Source: Candidatus Poribacteria bacterium
GTDB lineage: Bacteria > Poribacteria > WGA-4E > WGA-3G
Reading direction: 5' to 3'
NCBI GenBank assembly: GCA_028820635.1
Contig: JAPPIG010000082.1
Location: 470,656-534,655 of the forward strand
DNA length: 64,000 nt
The notes beneath the pieces were generated by a model. It was not told where the DNA came from and made no database searches. It saw only the letters and a program-made list of their open reading frames with translations. The position numbers and the translations under genes are program-made. Below, one piece after another: positions 52,214 through 60,621 of this stretch (its first letter is position 1; each line of letters opens with the position of its first letter).

Positions 52214-52451
52214 GTGATGGAAACCTGTGGGTTAAGTGGTAGGAATATTTTAACATGCGCGGCAAGGTGAATGCAAATACTTGCTGCGTTTTGGTTTCCA
52301 ATAACGTTGTCGGACTGAAATATATAAATCTACTGAAATATGCAAGTGTATTTGCAAGTTTTTAGGAGTTGTTTTTTCGGACAGTTTCTGATACAATATC
52401 AGGTGTGTAAATATGAAAACTCTGGGTAACTTGATTCTGGGGAGAAAATTC

Positions 52452-52775
52452 ATGGAACAAATAAAGACTGTAGATATTCATGACAAGGTCTTTGAGGAAA
52501 CCTATACCGCCCACATCCAAAGAAACGGCGCGAACTGGCTTGGACGGATACCAGACGTGCCAAAAGTCAAGTGTGAGGCACCTACAGAAGCCGTACTCCT
52601 GAAAACCCTTGAAAAAAAACTTCATGAAGCACTCATCGCCGAAGAAGAAGCTTGGGAGAAACAATTTGAGGAAGACGTGAAAGCCGGACGGCTGGATCAC
52701 CTTGCCGAGAAAGCTATTAAAAATTATAGAGAAGGCAAATACCGAAACGTAGACGAACTACAGAAGTTATTGTAG
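52452..52775 (+). CDS. antitoxin-like protein (HicB-like N-terminus)
   Basis: 107 residues from ATG 52452, which has GGGGAG upstream; the frame also opens at 52413. YTAHIQRNGANWLGRIPDVPKVKCEAPTEAVLLKTLEKKLHEAL looks like the HicB-type partial RNase H fold, followed by an acidic helix and a short C-terminal YREGKYRNVDELQKLL. The toxin-like gene starts one base after the stop, the usual arrangement of type II toxin-antitoxin operons with the antitoxin first. Exact family not certain. Confidence 0.72.
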   Translation: MEQIKTVDIHDKVFEETYTAHIQRNGANWLGRIPDVPKVKCEAPTEAVLLKTLEKKLHEALIAEEEAWEKQFEEDVKAGRLDHLAEKAIKNYREGKYRNVDELQKLL

Positions 52776-52776
52776 T

Positions 52777-53028
52777 ATGGAACATATTCTTGATGACGAT
52801 TTTTGGGATGCCTACGCAGAACTTCCGCTGAATGTCCAAAGACGCATCCCTCAGAAATTTCAACTCCTTCGGCAAAATCCCAGACATCCTTCTCTCCGTT
52901 TTAAAAAGGTTAGAGACCTTTGGGCAATCCGGGTGAGTAGAGGCTATAGGGCTTTAGCCCATGAAGAAGAAGGGGTTTTCATCTGGTTTTGGGTTGGAAC
53001 ACATGGCGAATACGAGCGGCGGATTTGA
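52777..53028 (+). CDS. RelE/ParE-like toxin
   Basis: 83 residues: LPLNVQRRIPQKFQLLRQNPRHPSLRFKKVRDLWAIRVSRGYRALAHEEEGVFIWFWVGTHGEYERRI has the helix-helix-sheet pattern of RelE/ParE (mRNA interferase or gyrase poison). R/Y residues and HGEYERRI at the end are typical. One base after the antitoxin stop. Activity cannot be judged from sequence alone. Confidence 0.78.
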   Translation: MEHILDDDFWDAYAELPLNVQRRIPQKFQLLRQNPRHPSLRFKKVRDLWAIRVSRGYRALAHEEEGVFIWFWVGTHGEYERRI

Positions 53029-53055
53029 TAACATGCATAATCCAAGAATGTCAAA

Positions 53056-53274
53056 CTAAGGTCCCGCTACTTTCTGCTCGACTACCCCAAATTTCTTTGC
53101 CCCAAGGAAAACACCGAATTCCAAAGGCATATTGAATCTCGGAAACCCTGAATCCTCATCTAACTCCGTTCTGGAGATGTCATGAATGCCATAACGACAA
53201 TCCGCAATGATGATGTAAATCTTATCAATGCGGACCTGACTTGTATCCTCCGCATTCTTATCGAAGTGGGACAT
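53056..53274 (-). pseudogene. fragment of a conserved uncharacterised protein (HDISRTEL...PRFNMP family)
   Basis: The stretch RIDKIYIIIADCRYGIHDISRTELDEDSGFPRFNMPLEFGVFLGAKKFG matches a conserved block of a widespread family of unknown role in which a nucleotide-binding-like domain carries GLPRFNMP[FL]E[LF]G. The block should be followed by another hundred residues but stops 10 residues later (VVEQKVAGP). The beginning is missing as well, so it is a fragment. It starts where the decayed DUF5615 gene ends (they overlap by a few bases). Confidence 0.55.
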
Positions 53275-53428
53275 AGACAATTCGGTCAATATATTCATCT
53301 TCATACGATGCACCAGCAATGAGAATCAACTGTTCAATAATTAATCCTATTGATACATCGAGATTAATCGTGAAAATACCCGGTACATGGTATCCTGCTG
53401 CGAGATGATCAACTAAATGTTGCGGCAT
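53258..53428 (-). pseudogene. C-terminal fragment of a DUF5615-type toxin
   Basis: Translation gives MPQHLVDHLAAGYHVPGIFT followed by INLDVSIGLIIEQLILIAGASYEDEYIDRIVYVPLR and a stop. The SIG.IIE.L.LI...S.EE..DRI.Y.PL pattern is the C-terminal half of the DUF5615 (PIN-like, Mut7-C) proteins that stand behind DUF433 antitoxins. The N-terminal half with the LLDENVP-like active site is gone, and the fragment overlaps the end of the DUF433 gene. It is too short for the ORF cut-off. Confidence 0.6.
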
Positions 53429-53750
53429 ACTTTTCCGACTCTCTTTCTGTTAAAATCTTACGCAGTCGCAGAACAACGGGTGGCGGATTTTTCTCATATT
53501 CCTCTCGTGCCTTTCGGCAGTATTCCAGATAATCTGCCAAATAAGCACTTACTTTTTGCTGATTTTGAAGAAAATATAGTATTGTGGCGTAGACTTGTTC
53601 TAATGTCACCGTGTGGAAACGTTGATCAATCTCCTCTGGTGTTTTGCCGTTGTAAATATATTCGTATAGAACAGATTCGATGCCTATGCGCGTGCCTTTG
53701 ATACGAATATCATCTTCTGCCAAAAAGTTGAAGTAATCTTCAATTTGCAT
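53409..53750 (-). CDS. DUF433 family (antitoxin-type) protein
   Basis: 113 residues: IKGTRIGIESVLYEYIYNGKTPEEIDQRFHTVTLEQVYATILYFLQNQQKVSAYL is the DUF433 (VapB-like winged helix) core, which acts as antitoxin to DUF5615 toxins. ATG 53750 has CGGAG upstream; an ATG five codons further up is also in frame. Its toxin partner downstream survives only as a 56-residue piece, so the pair is probably inactive. Confidence 0.8.
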   Translation of the reverse strand: MQIEDYFNFLAEDDIRIKGTRIGIESVLYEYIYNGKTPEEIDQRFHTVTLEQVYATILYFLQNQQKVSAYLADYLEYCRKAREEYEKNPPPVVLRLRKILTERESEKYAATFS

Positions 53751-53850
53751 GGTATATCTCCGCACCTGTTATAGAGTCAATATTATCTAACGCTTTAATT
53801 ATATCTTCAACCCTGCAGAATATCAATCTTTTATATCTTTTTTAAACGCA

Positions 53851-56808
53851 CTATTCTGCAACATACCAACTCGGAAAAGCAACGCCCTTTCGCTTAAGCA
53901 TCACCAACTCCGCATCAAGATCACATGTAGACTTTTTCCCACCGTGGATACTCGGCTCAGCACAGAGCATCTCGCGCAGAGTCTGCATAGACTCAAGCAC
54001 GTTATCGTTTGTAATTCCCAACACCTCAGTCAATAAGCACCGATCTAATTCCGCACGCACAGGATCATGCGCGCACTCATTGACAGGTAACATCCGCTTA
54101 TACTTCAAATGTTCAAATATCATCTCAGCGTTTGCTAACGCCTCATCGGAGAGTTCACGGACATCCAGCGTAGGTAGTGCCTCTAATGTTTGTTGGCGTA
54201 GAGTTCCACGTCCCATCTGTTGCTTACTGCTGTGTGCCCAATGACAGAACAATCCTAAACTTGAGTTGCACCATAAGGTCCAAGCAATTTCGTGACGCGG
54301 GTCGTTGAGTAAAACGTTAATCATTGAACGGATTCCAATAGAGGGTTTCTCAGTAAAGGTAGAAATAATTGAATTTGAGGTAAATCTCAGATTGATATGA
54401 TAATGAGTTTTACTGAAACAGTCTAAAACTCGCTTGACCATAGCATTGTCGTTTGAACGTGGTATTGCAGTAGAATCTGGTTCTGCAATTATAGAACGTT
54501 GTAAAGGTGCGTCAACTTTCCATAGTGCGTCATAACCATCGCTATTCGGTTCATACCCTTCAGTCATTATAAACGGACCGTCTTTTTCTCTATAAGAATC
54601 TGCAGAACCCACTCTCGCAATATCTTTTACTTGGCAAATGTGAATCAGTAAAGCATCTCTTGACATCGGAAAGTGCAGTTTCCCAATAGCCAATTTGTTT
54701 GCCATCTGTAATAATGCCATGGATCTTGCTCGTGTTGCGATCCACGGAACACCATCTTTTATTGAACAGTCCAACATCAGACCGCTGTTTGTGTTTCCAA
54801 TGCTAATAGTATCACCACCGTGAGGGGCATCTTCAAGTTTTCGTGTTTCGTTACTTCGATTTATTCTATTTGCTATCTCAACAGATTCAAGAGAACTATG
54901 TGGTTTATCAGTTAGACAGACAAACTTCCCGCGTCCAGTGTTTTTATCTACACCTTTCGTCGCAACAACGATACATTCTGCCATAGTAGTGTCTGCAGAA
55001 AACGTGCAGGCTTCTACTTTTGCTTGTGCCATGGTTATCACGACTACGTTGTGATATTCAGTTGCCCACATATCACGAAGTTTACGTGTAGTGGGAGACC
55101 TCAACACTGTCAGAGGCAAGATGAATCCCATTATGCCGCCATTTCTAAGTTTTTTGTCTGCTAAGTCTACAAAAGCAGAAACGAAACCGTTAGTCCCATC
55201 AGTTACTCGTGTCTTTTTGGATTTCAACGCAGCTTGCATCAACTTCTGATCTTGTTCGGGACGATCACTACTTTGGAATGTAGATTTTGGGACATCAGAA
55301 TTACTATCCGATCCAGGCCTCGTAAAAGGAGGATTCTGTACAACAATATCAATCTCACCGTGTTTGAACTGTTGTTGGAATTTTACTACGGTGTTTTCCT
55401 CACCGCCTACTTGTTCAGCCTCTGTGTCAAATAAAGGTATATCAAGCAATTCTAATGAACCTATTGCATAACCCTTATTTTCTATTACACCGTAAGGGGC
55501 AGTAACTATTTGAGTCCCACCGATTTTGACACCTGCATACGTACTCGCAAGCGCAGCAGCAGTAAGGTGTGTAGCATTCGGCATAATATCTACACCGCCA
55601 ATGTTCTCCTCTAACATTCGCTGATGAATATCTCTGCCATTTCCACCCGCTTGTTCATACAGAGAGAGGATCCGTTGATAGACACCGTTAAGGAGCGCGC
55701 CTGTTCCGCAAGCAAAATCGGCAACTTTCGGAAGTTTCCCCTTCGGCAGTTCAGGCATCACAAGCGTAGAGAGCAACACCGCGCTTTCAGGGAGTGTGTA
55801 GTTCGCCTTGACGTATTTTCTATCGGTGATGAGTTTTTGGAACACGATACCCGCAAGTTCATGAATCTGCGCGATGCCTGTATCAACAAGGTCTTTTGCA
55901 GCCTCACATAGAAGTTTCAGGATATATTTAACAAGTCTATCGTCCGTCGCGAGTGCCTCAACGAGATTCCGAGCATCTTCAAAAATTGGGCGATAATTAA
56001 CCTTAAGAATGGTATTCCAATCCTCAACAACATCGGCATAATCAATTATCGGTAGGAGTTGGCGGAGGGAGCGCACAGATTCCATCTCTGTTTTACCCGC
56101 GAGGGAACTCTGAAACACAAAAGCATCGGTGATAATCAATGCTGCCATGCGGAGCGTTTGGACGTTCGGTTTCTCTTCTGTATCATTTTCCTCTTTAGAA
56201 AATACCTCTTGGTGCAGAATTGCCTCAATCTTCTTGCCAATAGCAGGATGGTCCACGATAGCATCTTCAAGTAGGTAAGCTGCCCTATTGATACTTTTCT
56301 CCATCTCTTCTGCCGCCGCTTCAAGTTGAGAGTTTGGCATTGCACCGACGTGCAGAGCGTTTGCAATGTCGCCTACGGTACCTGTTGCCCATCCGTTTTC
56401 TGGGAAGTGTCCAACGGTATCACCGACGGTGTTGACAAGTTTGTATTGGAGATCATCCGCAGCGCGCAGTTGTGGATTAATATCCTTTCCTGCCATCGTC
56501 TTAAAACGTTCAGGATAAAGGATTGCCATGACGTTGTTGAGAGTTCTCCCAACAACATGGTATTCCGTTTCAAGTTCCAGAACAAGCCTTGTTTCTGCTT
56601 GTGTTATGAGATTCTTGGCATTGGTGGTGGTAGCAAACTTTGCCTCAATTCCGACTGGCTCTCTACCTTGCCCTATTACAATGGCATCAAGTTCGCTGTT
56701 GTCTTCGGAAAAGGCATTAACTCGAGTTTCCAGTTCCCATCCGTGACGCATGTATCGCAGGATGTTTACTAATTGTTCTGTGATAGTATCTTCGCGTCTT
56801 TTCGGCAT
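53851..56808 (-). CDS. single-chain N6-adenine DNA methyltransferase with N-terminal nuclease-like domain (type IIG-like)
   Basis: 985 residues. The N-terminus has ELDAIVIG...PVGIEAKFA, a PD-(D/E)xK-type arrangement (D41, E55, K57). The helical part is followed by the methylase core: NYTLPESAVLL (the YTP-like motif of HsdM proteins), VADFACGTGALL (motif I, 362-373) and VVQNPPF (motif IV, NPPF 492-495). The C-terminal part (about 640-985) would be the target recognition region. This resembles one-polypeptide restriction-modification enzymes that cut and methylate. No hsdR or hsdS is near. ATG 56808 has GGAAAGG. It sits next to the toxin-antitoxin debris, consistent with a defence island. Confidence 0.8.
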   Translation of the reverse strand: MPKRREDTITEQLVNILRYMRHGWELETRVNAFSEDNSELDAIVIGQGREPVGIEAKFATTTNAKNLITQAETRLVLELETEYHVVGRTLNNVMAILYPERFKTMAGKDINPQLRAADDLQYKLVNTVGDTVGHFPENGWATGTVGDIANALHVGAMPNSQLEAAAEEMEKSINRAAYLLEDAIVDHPAIGKKIEAILHQEVFSKEENDTEEKPNVQTLRMAALIITDAFVFQSSLAGKTEMESVRSLRQLLPIIDYADVVEDWNTILKVNYRPIFEDARNLVEALATDDRLVKYILKLLCEAAKDLVDTGIAQIHELAGIVFQKLITDRKYVKANYTLPESAVLLSTLVMPELPKGKLPKVADFACGTGALLNGVYQRILSLYEQAGGNGRDIHQRMLEENIGGVDIMPNATHLTAAALASTYAGVKIGGTQIVTAPYGVIENKGYAIGSLELLDIPLFDTEAEQVGGEENTVVKFQQQFKHGEIDIVVQNPPFTRPGSDSNSDVPKSTFQSSDRPEQDQKLMQAALKSKKTRVTDGTNGFVSAFVDLADKKLRNGGIMGFILPLTVLRSPTTRKLRDMWATEYHNVVVITMAQAKVEACTFSADTTMAECIVVATKGVDKNTGRGKFVCLTDKPHSSLESVEIANRINRSNETRKLEDAPHGGDTISIGNTNSGLMLDCSIKDGVPWIATRARSMALLQMANKLAIGKLHFPMSRDALLIHICQVKDIARVGSADSYREKDGPFIMTEGYEPNSDGYDALWKVDAPLQRSIIAEPDSTAIPRSNDNAMVKRVLDCFSKTHYHINLRFTSNSIISTFTEKPSIGIRSMINVLLNDPRHEIAWTLWCNSSLGLFCHWAHSSKQQMGRGTLRQQTLEALPTLDVRELSDEALANAEMIFEHLKYKRMLPVNECAHDPVRAELDRCLLTEVLGITNDNVLESMQTLREMLCAEPSIHGGKKSTCDLDAELVMLKRKGVAFPSWYVAE

Positions 56809-56891
56809 GATGTTTCCTTTCCTTTTAATCTAAATTAACACAACAGGTAGAAAAGTGCAAGTTTTATATCGGGTTGGCAAACCCAAATTAT

Positions 56892-56920
56892 TTGACATAA
56901 AGGCGTAATTGTAGTATCAT
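56892..56920 (+). promoter_or_regulatory. promoter of the radical SAM gene
   Basis: TTGACA (56892-56897), 17-base spacer, TATCAT (56915-56920). Confidence 0.65.
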
Positions 56921-57009
56921 GTTTAATTGAGCATCTATATTTCAATTTCTTTTCACGGTTTTTGGCAAATGGGCATGAAAGTTTGCCCACAAGGAGTTAT
57001 ACACATATT

Positions 57010-58998
57010 ATGCCAAACGCATTATTCGTCTATCCGAAGTTCCCGCCATCCTATTGGGGTTTCAAATACGCCTTAGAGTTCCTCGGTAAAAAATCATCAA
57101 TGCCTCCACTTGGATTATTGACGATTGCAGGAATGTTTCCCAATAATTACAACCTAAAAGTCGTTGATATGAACATTGAGTCGTTGACAGATGCACATCT
57201 CGACTGGGCAGATATGGTGTTGACATCAACGATGATCGTTCAAAAAGCATCGTTATATGAGGTGGTAGAACGCTGCAATCGCGCTAACATTCCAGTCATT
57301 GCAGGTGGTCCGCATCCGACATCATACTACGATAACATCAAAGAAGAATGCGATGGCACAGTAAATCATTTCTTGTTTGGCGAAGTTGAAGAGATTTTTG
57401 AAGACTTTTTGACAGATTTTGAAAGCGGAGCAGCAGAAGAAGTTTATCGTGAAAAGCGAAAACCGGATATTACAATAACACCACCACCCCGATACGACCT
57501 GATTGATATAAATTCTTACGGGTCCATGGCACTTCAATTCTCTCGTGGATGCCCATTTAATTGCGAATTTTGCGATATTACCAAGTTGTTTGGACGTGTG
57601 CCGCGCACGAAAAGCAATGAACAGATGCTTGCTGAGTTTGAAATGCTCTATAAACTCGGTTGGGAAGGTGCAATGTTTGTTGTTGACGACAATTTTATCG
57701 GTAACAAACGCGATGCAATGCGTTTACTGCCTGCTGTAAAAGAGTGGCAGGAAGAACGCGGTTTTCCGTTTTCACTTTATACCGAAGCAAGTGTAAACCT
57801 TGTTGAAATTCCTGAAATGCTTGACGCGATGAGTATTGCAGGATTTAACATGGTATTTCTCGGTATTGAAACACCCAATGAAGAAGCACTGATTACGACT
57901 TCTAAAGGGCAAAACACAAGTAAAGAAGAAGACGCGGGGAGTTACCTGTTGCATGCTATCAGGAAAATTCAGCACAAGGGTATGGAAGTCACTGGTGGGT
58001 TTATAATCGGTCTTGATGGGGATACTGAGTTTGATTCACACATAGATTTCATTCAGGAAGCGGGAATCCCGATGGCGATGGCAGGATTGTTGACCGCCCT
58101 AAAAGAAACAGACCTTTGGCATCGATTGAAGCAGGAAGACCGATTGCTTATCGAATCAAGCGGTAACAATACAGATATGACCTTGAATTTCGTGCCAGAA
58201 ATGCCGCGCGATAAACTTATTGCAGAATATCGACGTGTAATTTCTACACTTTACGATCCGACTTTAAAAAACTACTTTGCACGTTGTTATAAATTGCTGC
58301 AACACATGCCATACACCTCACATAACGTTAGAAGTATTCAGAAAGCCGATGTACTGGCATTTTTCCGATCAATTCAACTGCAAATCTTCTCCAGACAAGG
58401 ATTGGAATACGCCAAATTTTTGCTGAAAGTACTAAAAAACTATCGAAGGATGTTTCCTGAAGCAGTCCGATTAGCAGTCATGGGGTATCATCTGGAAAAA
58501 ATTACACGCCATACTGTCGCAGTCGAAGATTTCAGGACGTTCTTGTCAGAAGAAATGGATTCGTTTAAAGCAAAAATTTCACAATTCGCACACGCGCAAG
58601 GTGATCGGATGCATGAAATACAGAAATATACAAAGAGACTCTCTGTGAGAGTAAAATCTGAATACGAATCTATACACAAAGATTTTCGCTACGCTGCCCA
58701 TAGTGCGCTTGAAAATTTCCAAAAATCTATGTTCAAGGAATATTTAGAGGCGGAATTGACTGCTTTCAAGGAAGCGGTTGCTGCTTTTGCAAAAGCCCAA
58801 AGTGAACGTTTGGGTGAGTTACAGACCTATCTTAGTAATCTCTTTGAACGTGTCCACGCACAACAGGCACAACTCCACGATGATTTTAAGCAGAACATTC
58901 AGGAAGCCTTTGATGCTTTCCAAGAATCGGTCACCCGACATATAGAGCAACTCTTCGGTTCTGTGCCGATACAAATTGAAGAATTGCAACACAACTGA
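57010..58998 (+). CDS. B12-binding radical SAM protein with duplicated C-terminal helical tail
   Basis: 662 residues. The N-terminal 150 residues form a cobalamin-binding Rossmann domain (PPLGLLTIAGMFPNNYNLKVVD, VIAGGPHPTSYY). The radical SAM core has C181-x3-C185-x2-C188 (CPFNCEFCDI), then the DUF4070-type C-part with DMTLNFVPEMP. Residues 519-652 are two head-to-tail helical repeats of 67 residues. Homologues with DUF4070 usually end near 500. Reaction unknown; such proteins often methylate unactivated carbons. An in-frame TTG at 56962 lies upstream, but ATG 57010 gives the proper N-terminus. A DnaA-box-like TTATACACA at 56996 sits just before the start. Confidence 0.85.
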   Translation: MPNALFVYPKFPPSYWGFKYALEFLGKKSSMPPLGLLTIAGMFPNNYNLKVVDMNIESLTDAHLDWADMVLTSTMIVQKASLYEVVERCNRANIPVIAGGPHPTSYYDNIKEECDGTVNHFLFGEVEEIFEDFLTDFESGAAEEVYREKRKPDITITPPPRYDLIDINSYGSMALQFSRGCPFNCEFCDITKLFGRVPRTKSNEQMLAEFEMLYKLGWEGAMFVVDDNFIGNKRDAMRLLPAVKEWQEERGFPFSLYTEASVNLVEIPEMLDAMSIAGFNMVFLGIETPNEEALITTSKGQNTSKEEDAGSYLLHAIRKIQHKGMEVTGGFIIGLDGDTEFDSHIDFIQEAGIPMAMAGLLTALKETDLWHRLKQEDRLLIESSGNNTDMTLNFVPEMPRDKLIAEYRRVISTLYDPTLKNYFARCYKLLQHMPYTSHNVRSIQKADVLAFFRSIQLQIFSRQGLEYAKFLLKVLKNYRRMFPEAVRLAVMGYHLEKITRHTVAVEDFRTFLSEEMDSFKAKISQFAHAQGDRMHEIQKYTKRLSVRVKSEYESIHKDFRYAAHSALENFQKSMFKEYLEAELTAFKEAVAAFAKAQSERLGELQTYLSNLFERVHAQQAQLHDDFKQNIQEAFDAFQESVTRHIEQLFGSVPIQIEELQHN

Positions 58999-59016
58999 TG
59001 GCAATCGTATTTTATT

Positions 59017-60537
59017 ATGGTGCCAATTCAGATTGAAAATCTCTCTTATACCTACCCAAGTCGTGAGGAATCCACACTTCACAGCATCAATGCCGATATT
59101 TCCCCCAGTGATTTTGTGCTACTAACCGGACCAACAGGTTGCGGCAAAACTACGTTATTACGAACGATGAACGGTCTGATTCCGCATGCTTCTTCTGGCA
59201 CTCTGACAGGTTCTGTCTATGTGAATGACGAAGAGGTTGCCTCTCAACCGCTTGCAGTAACGTGTCAACAGGTCGCTCTCCTCTTCCAAAATCCCGACGA
59301 TCAACTTTTTTGCACACTGATAGAAGACGAAATCGCTTTTGGACTTGAAAACCTTTGCTTTCCACCTGAAAAGATTTCAGAACGGATAACTTTGGCTTTA
59401 GAACAGGTGGGTTTGACAGGATTTGAGGATAGGCGTATCGCAGAACTTTCAGGGGGTGAAAAGCAGCGTGTTGCTCTCGCCTCTATCTGTGCGATGCAAC
59501 CGCAAGTCCTGCTCCTTGACGAACCGACAAGCCATCTTGACCCACGCGCCACGCGCGACATCCTTAACATTGTCAAACAACTCAATACTGACCTCGGTAT
59601 TACAGTTGTGTTAGCAACACATCGTGTTAAAGAAGTAGCACCATTGTGTAACCGTGTTTGGCTTATGCACGAAGGTAAACTCTGTTTAGACCTACCAAAA
59701 ACAGAGGCATTCCAAGATACTTCAGTCTTTCGCAATTTAGGTGTAGAGATACCAAAAGATGAGGACCAACCAAGTTCCGTCCACCGAAAACCTTCCCAAA
59801 ACACCACACCGCACCATCCTCTCCTTAGCGTCAAAGATATTAGTTTTTTTTACCCGAACAGTGATGAAAATGCAGTACAAAAGATCTCTTGTGAAGTGTC
59901 GCGAGGTGAAATAATTGCGATTATGGGAGCAAATGGGTCTGGCAAAACAACGTTGCTCCATCTCATTGGGGGATTGCTTCAACCTTCATCAGGACAAGTT
60001 ATCATTGATGGAAAAACGTCTAAACGTAAGAAACTGCATCAGTTAGCAGGTAAGGTTGGGATTGTCTTTCAAAATCCTGATCTATTGCTGCAGGCAGAGA
60101 CCGTCAAGAGTGAAGTGGAATTTGGTCCCAAAAATCTGAAGTTAAAACCTGACATCCTCCAAACCGTAGTAGTTGATACTTTGGCACAATTTAGATTAAC
60201 AAATTTTGCTGAAGAAGCACCGTATTCATTGTCACGCGGACAACGGCAACGCGTTGCTGTTGCTGCAACCTTTTCACTGCATCCAGATATATTTCTGCTT
60301 GATGAACCGACAACTGGTCAAGATGCCCAACATCTTCAACTCATGATGGACGAACTTTGCGATCAAATCCGGCAAGAGAACAAAACCCTGATTTTCGCAA
60401 CACATAACACAGAACTCACCTTGAAATATGCAGATCGCGTTCTGTTAATGCATGAAGGTGAACTGATTTTTGACGGTACACCTGATAATGCTTTTGCTGA
60501 ACCGCAACTTCTACAGAATGCTTCATTAATATTCTAA
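59017..60537 (+). CDS. fused ECF-type ABC transporter ATPase (EcfA1-EcfA2 like)
   Basis: 506 residues with two ABC ATPase domains. First: Walker A GPTGCGKT (38-45), QNPDDQLF, LSGGEKQR (144-151), LLLDEP (165-170). Second: GANGSGKT (304-311), QNPDLLLQ, LSRGQRQR (404-411), LLDEP (426-430). The QNPDxQ loop is typical of energy-coupling-factor transporters for vitamins or Co/Ni. Neither EcfT nor a substrate-specific S component is in the window, so the transporter must be completed elsewhere. 18 bases after the radical SAM gene, so they are likely one operon. A Co2+/cobalamin link to the B12-dependent neighbour is a tempting inference. Confidence 0.88.
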   Translation: MVPIQIENLSYTYPSREESTLHSINADISPSDFVLLTGPTGCGKTTLLRTMNGLIPHASSGTLTGSVYVNDEEVASQPLAVTCQQVALLFQNPDDQLFCTLIEDEIAFGLENLCFPPEKISERITLALEQVGLTGFEDRRIAELSGGEKQRVALASICAMQPQVLLLDEPTSHLDPRATRDILNIVKQLNTDLGITVVLATHRVKEVAPLCNRVWLMHEGKLCLDLPKTEAFQDTSVFRNLGVEIPKDEDQPSSVHRKPSQNTTPHHPLLSVKDISFFYPNSDENAVQKISCEVSRGEIIAIMGANGSGKTTLLHLIGGLLQPSSGQVIIDGKTSKRKKLHQLAGKVGIVFQNPDLLLQAETVKSEVEFGPKNLKLKPDILQTVVVDTLAQFRLTNFAEEAPYSLSRGQRQRVAVAATFSLHPDIFLLDEPTTGQDAQHLQLMMDELCDQIRQENKTLIFATHNTELTLKYADRVLLMHEGELIFDGTPDNAFAEPQLLQNASLIF

Positions 60538-60621
60538 TTCAAATTGACACATACATTCCCTTTTGGTAATTTAGAGTCCAAGCTGCCACCTATAGAATGC
60601 CACATAGGATAGAGAAGAATT

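Noticed and set aside
56996..57004. Single DnaA box (TTATACACA) before the radical SAM start
   Set aside because: One match is expected by chance in a window of this size, and it lies between the ribosome site and the start codon.
59301..59834. 177-codon open frame on the minus strand opposite the ECF ATPase gene
   Set aside because: It is the shadow of a strongly conserved ABC ATPase; its translation is Ser/Arg-rich with no domain and no ribosome site.
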